Source of the DNA: Candidatus Obscuribacterales bacterium
GTDB lineage: Bacteria; Cyanobacteriota; Vampirovibrionia; Obscuribacterales; Obscuribacteraceae
Length of the DNA stretch: 64,000 nt
Assembly: GCA_019752635.1 (NCBI GenBank)
Contig: JAIELX010000032.1
Span: 227,525 to 291,524, forward strand
Direction: 5' to 3'
A program made the position numbers and the translations under genes. Below are positions 8,610 to 17,363 of the stretch, in pieces. Numbering within the stretch: position 1 is the first letter of the stretch; each line of letters begins with the position of its first letter. The notes beneath the pieces are model-generated. The model did no database searches. It worked only from the letters and a program-made list of their open reading frames with translations, and had not been told where the DNA came from.

Positions 8610-10937
8610 TTACATTCTGGCTCCGCCAGCTCCGGAATCTGCCAGTGGCGGCGGCGTGGTCGGCGATTCTTCCACAACTTTCGGTGTAATCATCAGCATC
8701 AACTCTGTTCGGTTGCGTCCCTTCAATGTATTGCGGAAGAGAGCACCGAACAGTGGTGTTTCTGCAAGATAAGGCACTTTCGCAATCTGCGCGGCTTCCT
8801 GCTCTGTGAACAAACCACCGAGTACTAGAGTTTGACCATCTTTCACACGCACTTCCTGCGTCATAACTTCTCGGATGTTGAGCAGCGTGACAATAACGGT
8901 GTCGTTCGCGAATCGTTGTTCCGGTCCGACCGGAGCCGAAACCTGAGGTCTAATACGCATGGTGATGAATCCGTCTTCAGCAACACGAGGCAACACATCA
9001 AGGAACACGCCAGCTTTCGTGAGTTCCACGTTTACGTTGGTAACACCAAGGCTGACCGTTGATGTAACTTTGTGAATAACTTCCGTTGCCAGAGTAATCA
9101 ACGATTCAGTGTTGTCGCTGACCACAACGCTCGGGTTCGCGAGAACCTTAGCTTTGTTTGTTTGCAGCAACATGTTTACCGTGAAGTTGACACCAGTCGG
9201 AATTGTGGCAATGTTGTCTCGTCCGCCGGCCTTCTTGCCCAAGGTCAAGAAGTTAAATCCTGTCTGAGCGGACGACAACGGACGAACACCGGCGATGTTC
9301 GGCAAGGTCGCTTGAGGGAAGAAGTTACCGAGGAAACCAAGGAATCCAGTTGCCGGGAACGGGTTCTGCAAGTCGGCTGTTGAAACCGGTGCGCGATTCT
9401 GGATCAGCTGTTGTGTGTTATAGGCATTATCAAGACTGAACGCGCGATTAAACGCTGTCAAGATCGGAGGAATACCGGAGATGGTAGTATCGAGCTGGTC
9501 CGTAGAGTCGAACGATTGAGTAGTTTGCCCGGACTTCGAGGTCCCGGGGCTTCCCAAGCCGGGAAGCAAGTTAATCAACGGAGCAAACGAACCACCCAAA
9601 ACGTTGGCCGATGCGCCTTGACTTTGCAAGTTCAAAGCAGCGCCTAACTGACGGATGCCTTCATTACGCAACTCAACTAGCGAAACTTGAATGTGAACTT
9701 GCCGCGGACGTTGGTCAAGCAGACGAATACATTCTTCAGCAACCGCTAAATCGTCCGGTGTACCTACGACAACAACCTGACGGTTTTTCATGTCTGGAAT
9801 TACGATTGCTCCGCCACCATTTTGTTCGATGGTGTAATCGGTCGGAACCTCAACGGTAGCGCGAATCTGCTGCGTACCGGGATCTTGAGCCGCGTTATTG
9901 AAGCCGGTGCCTTCGGTTACTTGCATTCGGCTAGTACCGCGCATCTGTCGTTGCGTATCAAGACGAGTGCTGAACTGATAGTCAAGTCCAGTATCTTGTT
10001 CGTCTTTCGATTCCCGAACAACAGCGCTCGATTCGTCAGCCTGAGTCCGACGCTGCGCGCCGCCTTCGCCAACTCCAACCTGCGCTCTTTCAGACTTGGT
10101 GGACTCGGCGGATTTCGGATTTTCCGCTTGCGCCTGAGTCTCCTTTCGCTTGTACACGGCCGTGAAGTCAGGAACCGTACCGCGGTTAAACACGCTGGCA
10201 TAAAGAAGGTTGGCGACGTCAAAGGCGCTGGCGTAGCTAATTTTGAAGACGCGCGCCATCACGCGATTCAAACCGAGTTGAACCATCGCATTGGGCGAGC
10301 CGACAATCACACTGTTGTTATCGAGGGTGCGCCCGGTCAACCCTGACGCAGCCAGGACACTATCCATAGCCTCGTTCAAAGTAACGTCGTGCAAGTCGCC
10401 GGTAATTTTACCGACGACAGACTTATCAAGCAGGACATTCAAGTTTCCTCGTCGAGCCAACTCGCCAAGGACTTCTCTTACAGGCGTATCACGGAAGCTG
10501 AGGTTATGAATCAATTCTTCCTTGGCAAAAAGTTTAAATTGGCGGCGAATCTTCACCGTCCCCCTGGTTGCTGGCAACTTGTTCCAAGCCGGATCGACTC
10601 GCTTGGGTGAGGACGGGTTGGTGGATTGCGCAAGCTGCGTGCCATCAGGAGCGGTGCCACTGGCAGCGTCGCCTTCAGCAAGCGCCGCCGGAGCTGCGGC
10701 CGGTGCCAAATTCTGAGCAACCTGATCGGCAGAGCCAGCTCCCGGCCCCGGAGAGAACGTTAGCGCAGGACCTTGCGAAGCGCCGCTATCAGCGGTCGCG
10801 GCGGGAGCATCTCCGGCGGAAGCAGGAGCACTCTCAGTCGATTGAGCGAATGCCGACGGACTGGTTATAAAGAGAGAGCTTGCCAATAATAGCATCGCCC
10901 ACTTTTTGGAGCCAGGTCCTACACCTTGCACTGCCAT
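8610..10937 (-). CDS. Secretin (PilQ/GspD family outer-membrane channel)
   Basis: A 775-residue outer-membrane secretin, the ring-shaped pore of type IV pilus or type II secretion systems. A signal peptide ends near residue 31 (AFAQ). A Pro/Ala-rich linker leads to an STN/N0-like domain (FRDTPVREVLGELARRGN, about 148-200), then secretin N modules and a Ser/Glu/Gln-rich insertion around residues 255-365. The C-terminal secretin domain includes ANPSVVVSDN, ITMRIRPQVSAPVGP and the closing VKDGQTLVLGGLF and TELMLMITPKVVEE. An AAAGGA Shine-Dalgarno precedes the ATG. No pilMNOP or gsp genes adjoin it, so its machine must be encoded elsewhere. The upstream neighbour is a TPR protein on the same strand. 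Confidence 0.92.
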   Translation of the reverse strand: MAVQGVGPGSKKWAMLLLASSLFITSPSAFAQSTESAPASAGDAPAATADSGASQGPALTFSPGPGAGSADQVAQNLAPAAAPAALAEGDAASGTAPDGTQLAQSTNPSSPKRVDPAWNKLPATRGTVKIRRQFKLFAKEELIHNLSFRDTPVREVLGELARRGNLNVLLDKSVVGKITGDLHDVTLNEAMDSVLAASGLTGRTLDNNSVIVGSPNAMVQLGLNRVMARVFKISYASAFDVANLLYASVFNRGTVPDFTAVYKRKETQAQAENPKSAESTKSERAQVGVGEGGAQRRTQADESSAVVRESKDEQDTGLDYQFSTRLDTQRQMRGTSRMQVTEGTGFNNAAQDPGTQQIRATVEVPTDYTIEQNGGGAIVIPDMKNRQVVVVGTPDDLAVAEECIRLLDQRPRQVHIQVSLVELRNEGIRQLGAALNLQSQGASANVLGGSFAPLINLLPGLGSPGTSKSGQTTQSFDSTDQLDTTISGIPPILTAFNRAFSLDNAYNTQQLIQNRAPVSTADLQNPFPATGFLGFLGNFFPQATLPNIAGVRPLSSAQTGFNFLTLGKKAGGRDNIATIPTGVNFTVNMLLQTNKAKVLANPSVVVSDNTESLITLATEVIHKVTSTVSLGVTNVNVELTKAGVFLDVLPRVAEDGFITMRIRPQVSAPVGPEQRFANDTVIVTLLNIREVMTQEVRVKDGQTLVLGGLFTEQEAAQIAKVPYLAETPLFGALFRNTLKGRNRTELMLMITPKVVEESPTTPPPLADSGAGGARM

Positions 10938-11014
10938 TACGATTCCTTTCTCATTTGAGAGAACTCACCGGTTGTTAAGATGAACTAGTAAGCACAACAC
11001 CTTCAAGCGGTCTT

Positions 11015-11042
11015 ATTGTACACGCTTCACCCTATTTTGCAA
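11015..11042 (-). promoter_or_regulatory. Putative sigma70 promoter of the secretin gene
   Basis: On the minus strand TTGCAA (11042-11037) is separated by 16 bases from TACAAT (11020-11015). Transcription would begin near 11008, giving a leader of about 70 bases before the secretin start at 10937. This implies the secretin can be transcribed independently of the TPR gene upstream. Confidence 0.5.
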
Positions 11043-11144
11043 ACGCAACAGGATTCAGGCACCAGCAGCGAAGCACGACATGCAAGTGTTTTCCTGATTA
11101 TGCGCACATGCAGCAGCGATGGCATTTGACACCAAATGCGGTAC

Positions 11145-12320
11145 TCACGGTTTCTCTTTATATAACCGGTGAATAGCTACTTCCAGGTTATTGCGCGCTT
11201 CGGTAAAACGGGGATTCAGCCGCAACGCCAGGCGAAACTCGTTAATGGCCGGAACTATGTCACCGCGACCGTAAAGTGCATAACCAAGATCGTTTCGCGC
11301 GGCAGCATCAAGCGGATCTAAAGTTACGGCCTGCCTGAATTCATCGACAGCTGCATCTAACTTTCCGGTGCCGAAAAGGCAACGGCCCAGAGCCAAATGA
11401 CTTGCAGGTAAGTTCGGACTTAAAAGTGCTGCTTGCCTGGCAGTCAACATCGAAGACTGCTTGTCGCCTGAACGCAACAACGCATTACTTAAAGCGACCT
11501 GGGCTCGGGCAAGCGTCGAATCGATCGAGACAGCTTCACGGGCGGCGTTGGTTGCACCGGAAGTATCACCGGCCCCGAGCAAAGCTTCGGATAGGGCAGA
11601 CAATGCGTCGGCGGAGGGTTTCACCGCAATAGACCGGCGAAACTCATTTATCGCTTCGTTCACGTTGCCACCATGACTAAGCGACTCGCCGAAAAGGAAA
11701 TGGATGTCAGCCGAATTCGGGGCAATTTCCACTGCGCGTCTGAATTGCCTCAGAGCCTCCAAGTGATTACCGGTCAGTTCAAGGACCTTGCCAAGCTGCG
11801 CATGAGCCGACGCGCTTTGCGGATTTAAATTGATAGCGGTATTAAATTCAGTGGCGGCACCTTCGAGATCTCCCAGGATATAGAGATAGGTTCCAAGTTG
11901 AAAATGCTGAAAGGCATCGGTCGGATCGTCGGTAATTTTGCGACGGATTTCAACGCACTTCTCGCCGGCATGCCGCAAATCCAACATTCCGCGATCTATG
12001 AACAAAACTTTGAGATACTCGTCTTCCTTCGCACCACTATTGCCGGTGCCAGGTCTCTTGCGATCGGCCGGCACATCCTTATCGCGATCACTCTCTCCTG
12101 CCATCCAAGCGGACGCATCGTGCTCAGGGGATGCCGGTTTGTCGACGGAAGATTTAGGCGTGAACGAAGCAGGCTTTTTTTCCCCTGCCGCTTTGACCGA
12201 AGAGGAAGGAACAACTTTCGGGCCTCCACCGGGTGCAGCGGCGGCCACTGCAGGCGAGCAGAAGGAGCATGCTAAAGTGACGTTAGTTACAAGCACCAGG
12301 GCCAGAGGACGAGAGACCAC
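11145..12320 (-). CDS. Secreted TPR-repeat protein
   Basis: A 391-residue protein with a cleavable signal peptide (hydrophobic segment about 5-27, ending in AVAAAAPG), a low-complexity Lys/Ser/Pro-rich linker to about residue 100, then seven or so tetratricopeptide repeats from about 135 to the end (for example AFQHFQLGTYLYILGDLEGA, SASAHAQLGKVLELTGNHLE, DAAARNDLGYALYGRGD). TPRs are protein-binding scaffolds; export suggests a periplasmic role, possibly assembling the secretin encoded downstream (inference from position). The start is a GTG at 12320 with a strong GGAGGT Shine-Dalgarno. It is divergent from hemW with only 30 bases between the starts. Confidence 0.85.
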   Translation of the reverse strand: MVSRPLALVLVTNVTLACSFCSPAVAAAAPGGGPKVVPSSSVKAAGEKKPASFTPKSSVDKPASPEHDASAWMAGESDRDKDVPADRKRPGTGNSGAKEDEYLKVLFIDRGMLDLRHAGEKCVEIRRKITDDPTDAFQHFQLGTYLYILGDLEGAATEFNTAINLNPQSASAHAQLGKVLELTGNHLEALRQFRRAVEIAPNSADIHFLFGESLSHGGNVNEAINEFRRSIAVKPSADALSALSEALLGAGDTSGATNAAREAVSIDSTLARAQVALSNALLRSGDKQSSMLTARQAALLSPNLPASHLALGRCLFGTGKLDAAVDEFRQAVTLDPLDAAARNDLGYALYGRGDIVPAINEFRLALRLNPRFTEARNNLEVAIHRLYKEKP

Positions 12321-12350
12321 GAGCTTACCTCCGTCAGTACGCGACCGACC

Positions 12351-13469
12351 ATGACAGCCAGATCAGCATACATACATATACCATTTTGTTCGCACAAGTG
12401 CGATTTCTGCGACTTCGCAGCTTTCGCCGGGCTCGACCACATGTCGGAAGCATATTGCAAAACAGTCGTTCAAGAGATAGATGAGCGACTCGATCAGAAT
12501 CCCGTCGGACTTCCATTGAAGACAATTTTCTACGGCGGCGGGACACCGGGATATATCGATCCTGCGGAATTGAATCTGATTCACACCAAGCTAAAAGAGC
12601 GGCCCGGCGTCGCTGAGGACGCGGAAGTCACACTTGAAACAACACCGATGACTTTGACACAAGAAAAAGTTCATCAATGGTTTTCAATCGGCATCAATAG
12701 AATTTCCATGGGCATTGAGTCGCTACAAGACAGCGAGCTTAAAGCCATCGGTCGCGATCACGACAGTCGAACGGCTATGGATGGTATCAAACGCGCCCGG
12801 GCGGCCGGCGTGAAAAACATAGCGCTGGACCTGATTTACGGCTTGCCCGGTCAGACATTAATCTCGTGGGAAGACACTTTAGACAAACTTCTCTCTTTTG
12901 ACCCTGCACATGTATCGGCCTACGGACTCAGCATCACAGGCTCACTGAAACTGCACTATCCACCCGGTAGCGACGCTTATCCCGACGACGAACTCTTTGC
13001 CTCCATGTATGACTCGCTGATCGATAAGTGTGCTCAAAACGGGCTGATTCAGTACGAGATTAGTAACTTCGCCAAACCGGGTCATGAATCGCGCCATAAT
13101 CTATGCTATTGGCGCAATGAGGAATACCTTGCCTTCGGAGTCGGGGCCCATCGATATCTCAACGGAGTGCGCAGCGCCAATCTTCGTTCCTTCAATCGCT
13201 ATATGCGCGACTATCTTTCAGACGAATCGAGCGAAACAATTGACCAGGAACGCCTGGTGAGCGACGGCATAATGCTCGGACTTCGTCTTCGGACAGGCTT
13301 AAACCCGCATGAGTTCAAAAGGCGGTACGGAGTCGACCTGATGGACCGAATCGCCGACAAATTGCCGATGCTGGTTGACAATGGTCTGGCTGAATGGGAG
13401 GCCGGTGCCCTCCGGCTGACACGCAAGGGCATCTTGATAAGCAATACCATTCTGGCGGAACTGATTTAA
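12351..13469 (+). CDS. hemW: HemW-type radical SAM protein (coproporphyrinogen oxidase-like, heme chaperone family)
   Basis: A 372-residue radical SAM enzyme. The N-terminus YIHIPFCSHKCDFCDF contains the CxxxCxxC iron-sulfur motif at Cys13, 17 and 20. YGGGTPGYI and the GLPGQTLISWEDTLDKLL segment follow, then YEISNFAKPGHESRHNLCYW, typical of HemW rather than true HemN. HemW proteins bind heme and are thought to deliver it to targets; many genomes label them coproporphyrinogen III oxidase. The C-terminal HemN_C region (LGLRLRTGLN) is present. No clear Shine-Dalgarno is visible, and the promoter must lie inside the 5' part of the divergent TPR gene. Confidence 0.93.
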   Translation: MTARSAYIHIPFCSHKCDFCDFAAFAGLDHMSEAYCKTVVQEIDERLDQNPVGLPLKTIFYGGGTPGYIDPAELNLIHTKLKERPGVAEDAEVTLETTPMTLTQEKVHQWFSIGINRISMGIESLQDSELKAIGRDHDSRTAMDGIKRARAAGVKNIALDLIYGLPGQTLISWEDTLDKLLSFDPAHVSAYGLSITGSLKLHYPPGSDAYPDDELFASMYDSLIDKCAQNGLIQYEISNFAKPGHESRHNLCYWRNEEYLAFGVGAHRYLNGVRSANLRSFNRYMRDYLSDESSETIDQERLVSDGIMLGLRLRTGLNPHEFKRRYGVDLMDRIADKLPMLVDNGLAEWEAGALRLTRKGILISNTILAELI

Positions 13470-13603
13470 CGATGGACGGTGTTAGTTTTCGGGGTCCGCC
13501 CGGCCGGTTTAAAATGCCCTAATACGGGGTACATCTGATCGAAAGATTTCCCTTCTCGCACAGAAATGATCGTTAATGCCATGGGGCCTATTCAGGCACA
13601 CAA

Positions 13604-15052
13604 ATGAATAATCTCACCGATGACGATGAGATATCAATCCATCTGGAGCAAGATCCCCTCATTGGGCAAACTCTAGCCGGGCGCTATGGAATAGTTTCGA
13701 TCATCGGGCGCGGAGGCATGGGTGTTGTCTACAAAGCAAAGCACCTGGCCATGGATCGATTCGTGGCGGTAAAGACCTTGCATATCGGTGGCGACCCTGA
13801 AGCACTGCGACGCTTTCAACAAGAGGCTAAAGCCGTCAGTCAGGTAAAGCACCCGCACACCGTCACTTTGTACGATTTCGGCGTCAGTTCCGAGGGGCAG
13901 CCATTCCTGGTGATGGAGCTGCTTAACGGCATCAGTTTGCGAGAAGCATTGAAAGAAGGACCGCTCAACTTGACGCGGGCGAACGAAATTTTCCAGCAGG
14001 TGGTCGAAGCTCTGAGTTGCGCACATGAGGCCGGTGTCGTTCACAAAGACCTGAAGCCGGAAAACATCATGCTCAGCCAAAAGCCGGGATTCGGTCCCGA
14101 CTGGGTCCACGTGCTCGATTTCGGCATTTCCACTATGTCATCATCGACAGACCGTCCGACCGGACTGCCACGCGAGCTCGGCAAAATTGTAGGCAGCCCG
14201 CCCTATATGAGCCCGGAGCAATGCTCACTAAGCGATGTAGACCATCGCAGCGACATTTACTCTTTGGCTATCTGTTTGTTCGAATGCTTATCGGGCGGCT
14301 TTCCGTACAAAGCACGAACAGCAATTGAATTACTGGAATGCCATATTGCGGGCAAACCACGCGCTTTGCGCGAAATAAATGTCAACACAAGTACATACGA
14401 GTCCGTGTCCCAATTGATTAATAAGGCACTGGAAAAGAAACCTGACAGAAGGCACGAGCACATCAAACTTTTTGGTGCCGAACTTGAAGAAGCTGTTTTG
14501 ACTGATTCAAAGCGCGGATTGGCGCTGAAAGATCGCATCAGCATGGAGGTGCCGCGCACAGCTGAGTTTGCCGATCTCAACAAAGAGATTATCGACGGAC
14601 TTGAAGATGAGGACAGACACGGCAAAGCGCTCAATCTCCTCAATCAGCTTCGTCATATGATCTACGGCGATGAGGGTCCTCATAAAGACGCAAAGGAAGG
14701 AGAAAAGATTGTCTTCTTCGAGTGCCCCCACTGTAAAGCCGAAACACAGCCGGACTTGTCTTTGTGCCTCTGCTGCGGTCGCAGCCTTGCCACCAAAGAT
14801 GATTTCAGCAAATTGCGCGCAGCGCGCGGTGATTTCAGTTTGCCCAAGCAAAAATCGCAGCAAAAAGAGACGCCAAAGGTGTCGCGTGAATTCAGCCAGC
14901 GAACCAAAGCAGCAATGGTTAAAACAGGAAGGGCATGGACGCGTTCCCTTGGTCTGCTTTTTCTCGGTCTGATTCTAATAGTTTGCGTATTCGTTGTGTC
15001 CGGTGGCTATCAATTGGTAGTGTCCAATTTCAAACATCCGGCTCGCAATTAA
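13604..15052 (+). CDS. Tail-anchored Ser/Thr protein kinase with zinc ribbon
   Basis: Eukaryotic-type (Hanks) kinase, 482 residues. The catalytic domain covers about 28-290: glycine loop GRGGMGVVYKAKH (35-47), VAVK with Lys57, the catalytic loop HKDLKPEN with Asp149, DFG at 172-174 and SPPYMSPEQ. The Arg of the usual HRD is Lys148. After a helical linker comes a zinc ribbon (CPHCKAE...CLCCGR, about 373-395) and one transmembrane helix near the C-terminus (LGLLFLGLILIVCVFVVSGG), so the kinase faces the cytoplasm with almost nothing outside. No PASTA or other sensor domain is seen. The ribbon may sense redox or metal (inference). The stop overlaps the convergent 99-residue gene by 4 bases. Confidence 0.93.
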   Translation: MNNLTDDDEISIHLEQDPLIGQTLAGRYGIVSIIGRGGMGVVYKAKHLAMDRFVAVKTLHIGGDPEALRRFQQEAKAVSQVKHPHTVTLYDFGVSSEGQPFLVMELLNGISLREALKEGPLNLTRANEIFQQVVEALSCAHEAGVVHKDLKPENIMLSQKPGFGPDWVHVLDFGISTMSSSTDRPTGLPRELGKIVGSPPYMSPEQCSLSDVDHRSDIYSLAICLFECLSGGFPYKARTAIELLECHIAGKPRALREINVNTSTYESVSQLINKALEKKPDRRHEHIKLFGAELEEAVLTDSKRGLALKDRISMEVPRTAEFADLNKEIIDGLEDEDRHGKALNLLNQLRHMIYGDEGPHKDAKEGEKIVFFECPHCKAETQPDLSLCLCCGRSLATKDDFSKLRAARGDFSLPKQKSQQKETPKVSREFSQRTKAAMVKTGRAWTRSLGLLFLGLILIVCVFVVSGGYQLVVSNFKHPARN

Positions 15053-15348
15053 CTAGGCTTCCACTTGCCGCCCATGGACTGGCCGATGCGAAACCCCTGA
15101 ATCAAATTCGTGCGCGATAGTTGATACAGCTCATTGAGTGCCGAGGGATCGTCGATACCGTATTTGCTGGCAATGGCATTGACTTGCTGCATTGCCACTG
15201 CGGAGAAGTAGATGAATACTTCTTCGCGAACCTCACCCATACCCTGGTTCGGCAACCGCAAAATTGCCTTACCGAAGTCATTATTGACCGCTTCTACAAT
15301 TTGTTGATCAAGCAATTCGTCGTAGAACGAATCGATCTTCCTGCCCAT
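15049..15348 (-). CDS. Conserved-looking small protein of unknown function
   Basis: A 99-residue soluble, mostly helical protein that I do not recognise. It is well formed: AGGTGA Shine-Dalgarno, ATG start and a balanced composition (KIDSFYDELLDQQIVEAV, then VREEVFIYFSAVAMQQVNAI). No metal motif, signal peptide or membrane helix is present. It overlaps the end of the kinase gene by 4 bases on the opposite strand and lies 66 bases upstream of the UDG gene on the same strand. Confidence 0.65.
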   Translation of the reverse strand: MGRKIDSFYDELLDQQIVEAVNNDFGKAILRLPNQGMGEVREEVFIYFSAVAMQQVNAIASKYGIDDPSALNELYQLSRTNLIQGFRIGQSMGGKWKPS

Positions 15349-15414
15349 TACGTCATCACCTGTGTTGCACGTATAAGTTAGCGCTTGATTACAGTCCTGT
15401 GCTTTAGAATCTTA

Positions 15415-16077
15415 TCAATCGAGCAGATCCAGCGCTCGCCGAACCTCCTGAATATCTCTCCACATGTGCCACTTGGGGCTACCTTGCTCTCGTGAATCAT
15501 TTCTAAGCAGATAAGAAGGATGAAACACTGCCATTAATTTAGCACCGGAAGGGTGGTCAATCCACTTTCCTCTTAGCCGACTAATCGGCTCTTTTACCTT
15601 CAGTACGCCTTGGACCGCAGTGGAGCCTGCAAGTAAGATCAACTTCGGCTTGATGAAATCAATTTGCGCTTCCAGAAACGGCCGGCAGCGCTCCATTTCC
15701 TCGGGTGCTGGAACTCGATTCCCGGGGGGTCTGCATTTTACGACATTGCAAATATAAGTTTGCGTTTTGCGATCGATACCGACGGACTCCAATATTTTGT
15801 CGAGCAACTGTCCGGCACGCCCGACAAAAGGCAGCCCCGTCAGATCTTCCTGCTGCCCCGGTCCCTCACCGATTATCATCAACTTAGCGGCAGGGTTTCC
15901 ATCGCAGAAAACTACATTTGTACGCTGCTGACACAGTCCGCACGCCTGACAAGACATTGCAGCGGTCCTGGCATCCTCAAGACTGTCAAACACAACAGGA
16001 ACAATGGATTTAGAGGCTTTCGCCGCGGACGATTTTTCTCGCCCGCCTGAAATCAAAGGCAATTGCTGTTGACTCAA
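15415..16077 (-). CDS. Type-4 (iron-sulfur) uracil-DNA glycosylase
   Basis: Family 4 UDG, 220 residues, removes uracil from DNA produced by cytosine deamination. Four cysteines for a [4Fe-4S] cluster are visible: CxxC in CQACGLC, then CNVVKC and the Cys of MERC. Motif 1 is GEGPGQQEDLTGLPFVGRAG and motif 2 is HPSYLLRN. The first 30 residues are a poorly conserved Ser/Lys-rich leader, as is common in this family. The start is TTG at 16077, with AAGGAG six bases upstream. It sits between the 99-residue gene and murI, all on the minus strand. Confidence 0.94.
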   Translation of the reverse strand: MSQQQLPLISGGREKSSAAKASKSIVPVVFDSLEDARTAAMSCQACGLCQQRTNVVFCDGNPAAKLMIIGEGPGQQEDLTGLPFVGRAGQLLDKILESVGIDRKTQTYICNVVKCRPPGNRVPAPEEMERCRPFLEAQIDFIKPKLILLAGSTAVQGVLKVKEPISRLRGKWIDHPSGAKLMAVFHPSYLLRNDSREQGSPKWHMWRDIQEVRRALDLLD

Positions 16078-16245
16078 GCAGATCTCCTTCCAAACATATT
16101 CATTGGAGGCTTATTGCATATGCACCGAATGTGGTGCGCGGAGAACGGCTTGATACTAACACAATGATGAGAAATTTGGCCAAGCAGAGAGTACAGTCAA
16201 CAAGCGCAGGAAACGAGGCGACCGCAGCACCTGAACACCGCGCGC

Positions 16246-17289
16246 CTATGAACGAATTTCTGCCGCACCGGAGTGAACAACAGGCGCCAGCGTATTATCG
16301 AGTCCGGGGTATTCCATCGTCGGAATAACAGTGACAAAATCACTAGTGGATATACCGCACACCTGATACTCGAGCGAACCGGGATCAAGGAGCAGGCAGC
16401 TCTCAGCAATCCGCGCAAACGCATCGGGATCCCCGGTGGTAAAGAACGCACAACGCTTGTAAATGTTGTCTACTCCGGCGTCGAACTGAGCAGACGGGCT
16501 TTCGTGAAACAACTCCAGCCGAAGATACTCAGCGGGATCGACCAGTACAACCGATGAAGGCAGCTGAGCCCGAAAAGCCTCCCTCATGAATGGAAAATGA
16601 GTACAACCTAAGACAACAGCGTCGAAAGCGCTCGGGTCGCCCAGGTTCTCGATGCAGCGACGCACCGCATCCATGGCCGGAGCATCGTTGAAGTGCCCGC
16701 CCTCCACCAGAGGTACAAGTTCAGGACAAGGCACTTCCAGCACGCTCACATCAGGGCTGACGGCAGCCATGGCCCGGGAGAACGCCCCGGAACGACAGGT
16801 GGCGCTGGTGGCAAAAACAGCGACGCGCCTGTATCTGGCGCAGTGAATCGAAACAGGTCTAATCAGATCATGAACGGGCAGCGGTGTGCGATGTCGCACA
16901 ATGGACCCGGCGATCGCTGCCGAAGTATTGCAAGCCATGACCAGCCGATCCACGGCAGACTCGACAAGCCAATGCGCCGTCTGTTCGGCAAAGATACCTA
17001 TTTCCGCAGGAGTTCGGTTGCCGTAGGGGCAACGCGCCGTATCCGCCACATAAACGAAGCTGGCATCCTGAGTCAAACAACCGGCCAACTGCCGCAACAC
17101 CGACAATCCACCGGCGCCGGAATCAAACAGTCCGATGCGCAAGGGTTTTGGCTCACCTATATGCGCTCCGGTGGCTCGGCAAGCCTCACCGCCTCCGCGC
17201 GTAGACAGCGGCGTTTCGCTCTCACGGCTCCTCGCCGCTCGAGCCTCACTGCTCCCATTTTGATCGTGTCGGGGACTCTCTTCGTTCAT
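16246..17289 (-). CDS. murI: Glutamate racemase
   Basis: Converts L- to D-glutamate for peptidoglycan. Two catalytic cysteines are in ACNTSAA and GCTHFPF; the family opening IGLFDSGAGGLSVLRQL and the DTARCPYGNRTPAEI segment are intact. The protein is 347 residues; about 50 residues precede the usual start, Arg/Glu/Gly-rich and probably disordered, so a later start cannot be excluded although no good alternative ATG is present in that stretch. The C-terminus also extends some 70 residues past the catalytic fold. Only 74 bases separate it from the upstream cell-wall amidase on the same strand, so the two may share a transcript. Confidence 0.93.
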   Translation of the reverse strand: MNEESPRHDQNGSSEARAARSRESETPLSTRGGGEACRATGAHIGEPKPLRIGLFDSGAGGLSVLRQLAGCLTQDASFVYVADTARCPYGNRTPAEIGIFAEQTAHWLVESAVDRLVMACNTSAAIAGSIVRHRTPLPVHDLIRPVSIHCARYRRVAVFATSATCRSGAFSRAMAAVSPDVSVLEVPCPELVPLVEGGHFNDAPAMDAVRRCIENLGDPSAFDAVVLGCTHFPFMREAFRAQLPSSVVLVDPAEYLRLELFHESPSAQFDAGVDNIYKRCAFFTTGDPDAFARIAESCLLLDPGSLEYQVCGISTSDFVTVIPTMEYPGLDNTLAPVVHSGAAEIRS

Positions 17290-17331
17290 GGTTTCTCTAC
17301 GTCGAACCGGGTGCTATTTCAGTTATAGAGG

Positions 17332-17349
17332 CTCACCGTTAAAGGTGAG
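17332..17349 (-). terminator. Short hairpin between amidase and murI
   Basis: CTCACC (17332-17337) and GGTGAG (17344-17349) form a 6-bp stem just after the amidase stop. On the minus strand it is followed by CCTCTATAACT, a poor T-tract, so it may only weaken read-through into murI. Confidence 0.3.
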
Positions 17350-17363
17350 TAAAGAATTTTGCT

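Noticed and set aside
9822..10346. 174-codon plus-strand frame inside the secretin gene
   Set aside because: Shadow of the secretin; composition and lack of a ribosome site argue against it.
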